Below the pieces are notes generated by a model. The model did no database searches. It was not told the DNA's origin and was given only the letters and a program-made list of their open reading frames with translations. 5,363 bases of DNA from Haloarculaceae archaeon (GTDB lineage Archaea > Halobacteriota > Halobacteria > Halobacteriales > Haloarculaceae). The stretch spans positions 1 through 5,363 of the forward strand of contig JAQCMX010000024.1 in NCBI GenBank assembly GCA_028274885.1. The letters run 5' to 3'. How positions within the stretch are numbered: the stretch's first letter is position 1; each line of letters begins with the position of its first letter. Positions 1 to 4,281 of the stretch are shown here, in pieces. A program made the translations under genes and the position numbers.

Positions 1-1374
1 GGTCACTTCCTCACCGAGACGGAGCGTCGCGTCGGTTTCGACGCTCATCGTCTCCGTGCCGTCGTCGAGGACGACTGGATCACCCGTCTGGACGACGGTC
101 CCGGTGAATTCCCGTCCCTCGCCGTTTCTGGATTCGTCAGCCCTCTCAGACGCGTCGCCGTCTGCAAAGGCGTTTAGCCCGGCGGTATCGCCGCCATCCG
201 AGACAGCGTCGCCCCCGCCGGCGTCCTGATCCGCCGACATCCCGGAATCATCCACATCAGAGACGCCGGTGCCCACATCTTCGAGCACGGTGACGGTCGA
301 CTGCCAACTCGCGGAGGCCTCGAGATCGTCCTGCCAGCCCTCCTCGATCTCCACCCCGGCGGCGAGCACCCTGTCGCCCGGAGCGACCGCCAGATCGGCC
401 TTGTCACCCCACAGCGCGATGCGGATGTCGTCGGTCTCGTCTTGTAGACGGAGGTTCCTGACCTGCCCCTCGGAGCCATCGTCGCGGTCGAAGGTGCGTT
501 TGGGGTCCGTCGAGCGGACGACCCCAGCCAGGTCGAGCGTCTCGCCGATCGACACCTCCGCGATCGGTGTCGCGTCGGGGTCGTAATCGACAGTCTCGTC
601 GACGGTCTCGACTGCGCCGCGGTCGCCGACGTGGAGTTCGAGGTCACCCTCACGTTCGCGGACGTAGCCGTCGATCACCTCGACTGCGGTCCCGGGCTCG
701 AGTTCGGTCGCCTTATCAGCCTGTTCGTCCCAGAGCGTGACCCTGATCCGGCCGGTCTCGTCGCCCAGCGTCAGGTTAGCGACCCGGCCGGTCGATCCGT
801 CGTCGCGGTCGAACGTCCGAACCGAGTCCGTTCCGAGGACGAGACCCTGGAGTGTCACGTCGGACTGGCCAAGTGACAGGGAGTCGATCGTCCCGCGCTC
901 GGTCAGGTCGACGTCGATCTCGACAGCGTCGTCGTGCTCAGCCTGGTCGACGCTCACCTCCAGACCGTTGTAGCCGTCCTTCGGTCGGCCCTTGATCCGC
1001 AGGACCTGGCCGGGTTCGAGGTCGCCGTCTGCGATAGACTGTGCCTGCTCGTCCCAGAACGCCAGGCGGACGGTACCAGTCTCGTCTGCTGCCTCGACGT
1101 TGACGACTCGTCCCTCGCCATCGTCACGATCGAAGGTCCGCAACTCGCCGACTGAACGGACCTTGGCGAGAAACTTCACCTCGTCCATCGCCGGTTTGAT
1201 ATCCGAGATCGTCTCGACTTCCCTGTCGGCGAGTTCGTGTGCGAGGATGCTCGCGGCCGTCTCCTCGTCGACCAGCCCATCCATCTCCTCGACTTTCTCC
1301 TGGACGGCCTCCCGGAACTCCTCCTCGGGGACATCCGTCTCCAGATCCGCGTAAATGTCCTCAATCGCTCCCAT
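1..1374 (-). CDS. rpa2: Replication protein A, multi-OB-fold ssDNA-binding protein (C-terminus cut by window edge)
   Basis: This protein binds single-stranded DNA in the cytoplasm during replication, repair and recombination. The minus frame is open from 1383 to base 1; 458 residues are visible from the chosen start. Residues 1-55 are an acidic helical N-terminal region. Three OB folds follow (about 63-145, 170-250, 277-360), each opening with the motif RTFDRDDG at residues 79, 186 and 293, exactly 107 residues apart. Each then carries a strand such as VRLAFWDEQA, IRVTLWDEQA or IRIALWGDKA. A flexible Asp/Gly/Ser-rich linker (about 365-420) leads to a further beta-rich segment that may start a fourth OB fold. 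I prefer ATG at 1374 (MGAIEDIYAD) to ATG at 1383: related haloarchaeal proteins, as I recall them, start MG-IED, and the TATA box sits 28 nt before it. No zinc finger or rpap-type partner gene is visible, which favours the stand-alone RPA2 type over the RPA1/RPA3 types; the exact paralogue name is an inference from memory. Confidence 0.93.
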   Translation of the reverse strand, partial: MGAIEDIYADLETDVPEEEFREAVQEKVEEMDGLVDEETAASILAHELADREVETISDIKPAMDEVKFLAKVRSVGELRTFDRDDGEGRVVNVEAADETGTVRLAFWDEQAQSIADGDLEPGQVLRIKGRPKDGYNGLEVSVDQAEHDDAVEIDVDLTERGTIDSLSLGQSDVTLQGLVLGTDSVRTFDRDDGSTGRVANLTLGDETGRIRVTLWDEQADKATELEPGTAVEVIDGYVREREGDLELHVGDRGAVETVDETVDYDPDATPIAEVSIGETLDLAGVVRSTDPKRTFDRDDGSEGQVRNLRLQDETDDIRIALWGDKADLAVAPGDRVLAAGVEIEEGWQDDLEASASWQSTVTVLEDVGTGVSDVDDSGMSADQDAGGGDAVSDGGDTAGLNAFADGDASERADESRNGEGREFTGTVVQTGDPVVLDDGTETMSVETDATLRLGEEVT

Positions 1375-1398
1375 TACTGTCATGATGCGAGCGTCGCC

Positions 1399-1406
1399 GT
1401 TTAAGC
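1399..1406 (-). promoter_or_regulatory. TATA-like box for rpa2
   Basis: On the minus strand this reads GCTTAAAC, close to a haloarchaeal TATA box. Its centre lies about 28 nt upstream of ATG 1374, so transcription would start nearly at that codon (leaderless mRNA). The same box would be only about 20 nt from ATG 1383, which supports the shorter start. Assigned by position and composition only. Confidence 0.5.
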
Positions 1407-1520
1407 GTTGTCGTTGTCCGTCCGTTCCGTTTCCGTCCGGTAGTTCGTGACGGCGTGCACTGGAGTCGTGTACTATCCATCACAGCAGGGTTGCGCCCGA
1501 TAAGAAATAAACTTCAGCAC

Positions 1521-1677
1521 CCAACTACAGTGCCGCCGGGCAGTGGCTCCGGGCTGTGGGAAGCCACGGCCAGCCCCACGGTTGGAACATCCAGAGATCG
1601 GCGCCGTGGGTTTCGAGGCGTGGATTGTCCACCGGAAGCCGATCCAGCGGGCCCTCCCACGCGTTTTCGTGGGCTGG
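1521..1677. other. Run of three strong stem-loops in intergenic DNA; candidate structured RNA
   Basis: The 1384-1725 gap has no convincing gene. Its middle holds three consecutive foldable units. A: an 8-bp stem 1552-1559/1564-1571 with a GAAG loop, extended by GGCT/AGCC (1545-1548/1572-1575) and closed by CCAAC/GTTGG (1521-1525/1581-1585), with ACA at 1587-1589 just after it. B: a perfect 7-bp stem GATCGGC/GCCGATC (1596-1602/1638-1644) enclosing an inner hairpin GTGGA-TTG-TCCAC (1620-1632). C: CCCACG/CGTGGG (1656-1661/1668-1673), with outer CCAG/CTGG (1644-1647/1674-1677) that overlaps stem B by one base. A two-level hairpin followed by ACA recalls an archaeal H/ACA guide RNA, but hairpin B lacks an ACA and I could not match the pockets to rRNA targets. 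Strand is unknown; an AT-rich stretch at 1501-1511 could be a promoter for either direction. High GC alone can generate such stems. Confidence 0.3.
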
Positions 1678-1695
1678 TGATGGAACCGTAACCTC

Positions 1696-1702
1696 TTTAT
1701 TT
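1696..1702 (+). promoter_or_regulatory. TATA-like box for tRNA-Arg
   Basis: TTTATTT is centred about 27 nt before the mature 5' end of the tRNA, the expected archaeal TATA-to-start distance. A second AT-rich stretch (1713-1721) overlaps the expected initiation site. Confidence 0.55.
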
Positions 1703-1725
1703 GGAACAACGCTATTTATTTGTGA

Positions 1726-1798
1726 GTCCTGGTAGGGTAGTGGACTATCCTCTTGGCTTGCGGAGCCAGGGACCGGAGTTCAAATCTCCGTCAGGACG
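1726..1798 (+). tRNA. tRNA-Arg, anticodon GCG
   Basis: A 73-nt gene that folds into a full cloverleaf and should decode the arginine codon CGC. Acceptor stem: 1726-1732 with 1791-1797 (one G-U pair at the base), discriminator G at 1798, no encoded CCA. The D-arm contains the A14, G15, G18-G19 and A21 positions, with G10-U25 and U13-U22 contacts that I recall from other haloarchaeal tRNAs. The anticodon stem TTGGC/GCCAG (1753-1757/1765-1769) closes a 7-nt loop TTGCGGA, placing anticodon GCG at 1760-1762 after the invariant U33. The variable region is GGAC. The T-arm is CGGAG-TTCAAAT-CTCCG (1774-1790). No intron. Its 3' third is duplicated downstream at 1924-1943. Confidence 0.95.
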
Positions 1799-1986
1799 TT
1801 TCTCTGCAACACAACTGCGACGAGCGTAGCGGGGAGCATGTGCTGTAGGAAAGGCGGCGCGGAGAGTTGAGCAGACGAGTCGTAGCGCGCGCAGCGAACG
1901 CAGCGAGCACAACCGTCTCGGTCAGTTCAGATCTCCGTCAGGATATCCGGTACCTGATAGATGATTGTCTCCGAACCTCCGGTCGA
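1799..1986. other. Non-coding spacer downstream of the tRNA, probably integration scar
   Basis: No convincing gene is present. A short T-rich run (TTTCTC, 1799-1804) may end the tRNA transcript. The stretch carries an imperfect direct repeat, GACGAGCGTAGCG at 1819-1831 and the same with one inserted T at 1874-1887, and then a GC-alternating run (1885-1908) rich in CAGCGA/AACGCAGCGA units of a kind common in haloarchaeal spacers. An open frame starting with TTG at 1867 crosses this repeat, but its first 40 codons look like translated spacer. Confidence 0.4.
1924..1943 (+). repeat. att-like direct repeat of the tRNA-Arg 3' end
   Basis: Twenty bases here match 1777-1796 inside the tRNA (end of T-stem, T-loop and acceptor 3' strand) at 19 of 20 positions; only tRNA base 1783 (A) differs from 1930 (G). 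Identity stops on both sides (1776 and 1797 do not match). A copy of a tRNA 3' end downstream of the intact gene is the usual mark left by tyrosine-recombinase integration at a tRNA. The two copies are only 147 bp apart, with no integrase between them, so this looks like a scar or a decayed element end, not a live element. Confidence 0.6.
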
Positions 1987-2148
1987 ATGCTGTTAAACTG
2001 TGACGAGTATTTGCATGAGCAGTCCTACGATAAGATGACCATACCGAAGGTCAGTCGAACTAACAGTGACGCCTTCGCAGGGAGAGACGTGGAAAGAGAA
2101 CAGGAACTCGAGAGTGTGGACACGCCGTCTGTCGAGGTTAGTCTGTAG
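1987..2148 (+). CDS. Doubtful small hypothetical protein (53 aa)
   Basis: From ATG 1987 the frame encodes 53 residues, starting MLLNCDEYLH and ending in an acidic tail, with a stop at 2146-2148, 8 bp from the stop of the convergent gene at 2157. The frame can be extended upstream to a TTG at 1867 through the att-like repeat and spacer repeats. GC at third positions is about 63% by my count, lower than in the surrounding real genes, and I see no clear promoter. No recognisable domain. It may be the remnant of a gene carried by a former integrated element, or chance. Confidence 0.25.
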   Translation: MLLNCDEYLHEQSYDKMTIPKVSRTNSDAFAGRDVEREQELESVDTPSVEVSL

Positions 2149-2156
2149 AATCCAGT

Positions 2157-2408
2157 TCAGATTCCTCCCAGAGGGGACTGACTCTCCTCGATTTGTGCGA
2201 GAGCCGCATCGAATGCGGCATCGGCAGTGTCGAAGGTGCCGTTGTGCTCCCACTCGCCGTCAGGAGACGCAGTGTATACGTCGAAATCACCGCCCCGGTA
2301 CTCGTGGGACTCGACGTACAGCTCTTTCTCGACGGTATCGTCGTCGAGGAGCAACCAGACACCCAACTCCTTGCCACCTTCTAGATCACGCCGTCTTTGC
2401 CAGTGCAT
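2157..2408 (-). CDS. Small acidic hypothetical protein (83 aa)
   Basis: I do not recognise a family. The protein starts MHWQRRRDLEGG, with a basic N-terminus, then becomes strongly acidic (GVWLLLDDDTVEKEL, HEYRGGDFDVY) and ends in a helical segment (TADAAFDAALAQIEE). Its composition and codon choice (GAC, GAG, GTC, CTC, GGC) are those of a true haloarchaeal cytosolic protein; there is no signal peptide, membrane segment or Cys pair. I chose ATG 2408 over GTG 2432 because a TTTAGG box lies about 27 nt before 2408 and the eight extra residues look like translated leader. It faces the doubtful ORF at 1987-2148 tail to tail and sits in the lower-GC segment behind the tRNA, so it could be cargo of a past integration. 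It may form a compact alpha/beta fold with W/F/Y-rich strands, which is speculation. Confidence 0.72.
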   Translation of the reverse strand: MHWQRRRDLEGGKELGVWLLLDDDTVEKELYVESHEYRGGDFDVYTASPDGEWEHNGTFDTADAAFDAALAQIEESQSPLGGI

Positions 2409-2431
2409 ATCTGACCGTCGGGTGCTAGACA

Positions 2432-2438
2432 CCTAAAC
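2432..2438 (-). promoter_or_regulatory. TATA-like box for the 83-aa gene
   Basis: On the minus strand GTTTAGG lies with its centre about 27 nt before ATG 2408, the spacing of a leaderless haloarchaeal transcript. The core TTTAGG is the same as the box proposed for the gene at 4282. Confidence 0.4.
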
Positions 2439-2548
2439 GCTACCCCACAGAGTCGGTGCTTCCCGATTGAGGATTCTGAAACCGGGTTGAGTTGCTGTGA
2501 GCCGTTCAACTTCGGAGCGGTAGCTGAGTGAATCGAAGTGTGGGTCTG

Positions 2549-2659
2549 ATACTGATTACTGCGAGTCTTTCCCGCCGTCGAAAGCAACAACAGGTGTTAC
2601 ACGCCTTGAAGCGTCGAAATCTGCGGCATGGGCACGAAAATAACCGCAGTAATCAGTAT
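2549..2659. mobile_element. MITE-like element with 15-bp terminal inverted repeats
   Basis: ATACTGATTACTGCG at 2549-2563 is repeated as a perfect reverse complement at 2645-2659, giving a 111-bp unit with no plausible gene inside. If the true ends are CTGATTACTGCG (2552-2563 and 2645-2656), each is flanked by TA, as expected for TA-targeting IS630/Tc1-mariner-type transposition, although the TA is part of the palindrome and so cannot prove a target duplication. The DNA around it is lower in GC (about 42-52% by hand count for 60-base blocks at 2521 and 2641) than the genes (about 62% at 4921). Size, perfect ends and lack of coding capacity fit a non-autonomous miniature element; a long-range hairpin unrelated to transposition is the alternative. 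Confidence 0.5.
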
Positions 2660-2848
2660 GAATTGAACAGAATAGTGACGACAACGGTTGTTCGAGCGAT
2701 TTCTAACGAGTGCGGTTGCTAACGAATTGGTAGATACGTTCCGAACCACGGGGCCAAGTAGCGACCACCGCTCCGTTCGAACGACGCGGTCTGGCTCACA
2801 GCGCCCTGTTTTTGCATCGTTGGGCCGATATCTGGCAGTCGAAAGCTT
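2660..2848. other. Intergenic region upstream of the glycosyltransferase gene, with small palindromes
   Basis: No gene is supported in the gap 2439-2877. Besides the MITE-like unit, 2439-2548 shows nothing I can interpret. In 2660-2848 there are two short perfect symmetric sites, ACAACGGTTGT (2681-2691) and CGTTCGAACG (2774-2783), and a CTAACGA pair (2703-2709 and 2719-2725). They could be operator sites for the downstream gene but are short enough to arise by chance. Confidence 0.3.
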
Positions 2849-2856
2849 GATTTTAC
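2849..2856 (+). promoter_or_regulatory. TATA-like box for the GT87-like gene
   Basis: GATTTTAC is centred about 25 nt before ATG 2878, consistent with a leaderless transcript. There is no Shine-Dalgarno-type sequence at the start codon. Confidence 0.4.
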
Positions 2857-2877
2857 CAGCATTCCAGCGTCGAGGCG

Positions 2878-4131
2878 ATGGAGTTTCGGTCCCTGCTTCG
2901 CCGGGAGACAACGCCAGAGCGTCTGGTGCTCTCCGTTGGTATTGTGCTGGGGGTATTCGCACTCGTCGGCTCACTCCTGCGACTGCTCTCGGGACCGGAA
3001 CTGGATTTTCACGCCTACTACTTCGCGGGCGAGTCCGTGCTACAGGGTGATTCGTTCGTCGGCCATGCGGTCAAGGACGGGAACTTCCTCACCCGCAAAG
3101 AGTACGTCTACGTCCCGATTACTGTCCTTTCCTTTCTCCTCTACGGCGCCTTCCCGATCTGGCAGGTGCCGTACGTTCTCAACGCCGCGATTCTCGCCGG
3201 CACATTTTTGACGCTCAGCCAGTTGACGCTCGATTACATCGACTCTTACGGGCGGGCACTCGAAGCGGTCGACCGGTGGCTCATCAGAGGCTTTTTCTTG
3301 CTCTCGTTGCCGGTGGTACTCGCAGTCTATCGGGGAAACGTCGACCCGATTATCCTGCTCATGATCGTCGGTGGTTTTTTTGCGATCGAGCGGGGCCGCG
3401 AGGCTGCCGGCGGGGCGCTGTGGGCAGTCGCCGCACTATTTAAACTGTTTCCCGCCATGCTCGGCGTCTGGCTGCTACACCGGCGTGCCTATCGGGCGAC
3501 TGCCGCGGCACTCGTGGTCGGGACCGGCTCGCTTGCAGCCAGCGTACTCGTCTTTGGCGTCGACACAAACGTCGAGTTCGTCGAGTTCATCCTGGAAGAG
3601 CGGAGCAGAAACGGGGCCTTCGAAGGAGGGCTCGACGTGGAGTTCATGTATCTCTCGTTGAAACGCCCGCTGTCGCACCTGCTGCCGATTGCCGGCCACG
3701 CGCTGACGCTGATCTCGCTTCTGGTACTCGGCCCTGTTCTGGGCCTGCTGTATCGCCGCGGCTCGGGCGAGCACGACCAGCTGATCGTCCTGTTTGGAAC
3801 GCTGGTCGTGCTGTTGATTACTGTTGTTCCCTCGACGGCGGGCTACGTCGTCTACCTGTTCTTTCCCCTGGTCGCGCTGGTGTACGTCACAGAACACCGG
3901 CGAGCCCGGTTGTGCTTTCTCGCAGGGTTGTTGTTCATCAATATCCCGATCTTTCCGCGACACGTCCAGCAGCTATCGGACGGCACGTCGCTGTCGGCGG
4001 GGATTACAGGTCCGATCTTCACCGTGATACGGACGGTTCTGACGTTCGGTTCGGTCGCGCTGTGGGGGATGTTACTCGTTCTGGCCGGCTGTCTGCTCGT
4101 CGTTGAGGATTCGGGAGGTGACCCCGTGTGA
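2878..4131 (+). CDS. Polytopic membrane glycosyltransferase, GT87 (DUF2029) family-like
   Basis: A 417-residue, very hydrophobic protein with roughly 11-12 membrane segments (for example near 16-37, 97-118, 134-150, 157-170, 175-200, 205-226, 273-292, 302-336, 343-358, 383-407). Family-like features: the first extracytoplasmic loop reads ELDFHAYYFAGESVLQGDS (41-59), whose Asp43 matches the position of the catalytic acid in GT-C enzymes such as PimE; EYVYVP follows at 75-80, RGNVDP at 152-157 and ALFKLFP at 186-192 with Lys189. GT87 enzymes transfer a sugar from a polyprenyl-phosphate donor to lipid or glycan acceptors on the outer membrane face; donor and acceptor here are unknown. A role in glycolipid or S-layer N-glycan assembly is inference only. 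Starts at ATG 2878 with a basic N-terminus (RSLLRRE) and ends with an acidic tail. No glycosylation gene is adjacent. A T7 run at 3375-3381 does not break the frame. Confidence 0.82.
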   Translation: MEFRSLLRRETTPERLVLSVGIVLGVFALVGSLLRLLSGPELDFHAYYFAGESVLQGDSFVGHAVKDGNFLTRKEYVYVPITVLSFLLYGAFPIWQVPYVLNAAILAGTFLTLSQLTLDYIDSYGRALEAVDRWLIRGFFLLSLPVVLAVYRGNVDPIILLMIVGGFFAIERGREAAGGALWAVAALFKLFPAMLGVWLLHRRAYRATAAALVVGTGSLAASVLVFGVDTNVEFVEFILEERSRNGAFEGGLDVEFMYLSLKRPLSHLLPIAGHALTLISLLVLGPVLGLLYRRGSGEHDQLIVLFGTLVVLLITVVPSTAGYVVYLFFPLVALVYVTEHRRARLCFLAGLLFINIPIFPRHVQQLSDGTSLSAGITGPIFTVIRTVLTFGSVALWGMLLVLAGCLLVVEDSGGDPV

Positions 4132-4170
4132 GTGTCGGCGTCGCCCAGCGTACGAGTATACGAGCGGTCG

Positions 4171-4194
4171 TTTTCCTGTGACGGGGTGTCACAG
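4171..4194 (+). terminator. T-run plus short hairpin after the glycosyltransferase gene
   Basis: About 40 nt after the stop codon lies TTTT (4171-4174), followed by a perfect 7-bp inverted repeat CTGTGAC-GGGGT-GTCACAG (4176-4194). Archaeal termination relies mainly on T-tracts, so this is a modest candidate; the palindrome, about 60 nt ahead of the next gene's TATA box, could equally be a regulator site. Confidence 0.3.
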
Positions 4195-4251
4195 TAACTC
4201 ACCTGCGTCCCGCCGACAACCATCGTGTGCCTTTGTACATTGAACACGGTC

Positions 4252-4257
4252 TTTAGG
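4252..4257 (+). promoter_or_regulatory. TATA-like box for the cupredoxin-repeat gene
   Basis: TTTAGG is centred about 27-28 nt before ATG 4282, giving a leaderless start. It shows that this gene can be transcribed on its own despite lying on the same strand as the gene before it. Confidence 0.45.
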
Positions 4258-4281
4258 CTGGAGCAATTGTATCGAAATAGT

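Noticed and set aside
174..653. 159-codon open frame on the minus strand inside the RPA region
   Set aside because: Its Arg/Ser/Pro-rich product is a frame-shifted reading of the RPA gene, which uses another minus frame with clear OB folds.
1627..1641. TCCACCGGAA core resembling an archaeal origin recognition box
   Set aside because: A single copy, part of a stem-loop, with no orc1/cdc6 gene or AT-rich unwinding region nearby.
1521..1677. RNase P RNA, SRP RNA or sR-h45 guide RNA as identity of the stem-loop segment
   Set aside because: Too short for RNase P or SRP RNA, lacks the conserved motifs I know, and I could not find guide sequences matching known rRNA targets.
1455..1709. Opposed 78-codon frames in the gap before the tRNA
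   Set aside because: Neither has haloarchaeal acidic composition or a convincing promoter, and both overlap the stem-loop segment and the tRNA promoter.
3375..3381. Run of seven T in the glycosyltransferase gene as a frameshift site
   Set aside because: The frame and membrane topology continue normally on both sides, so no frameshift is needed.
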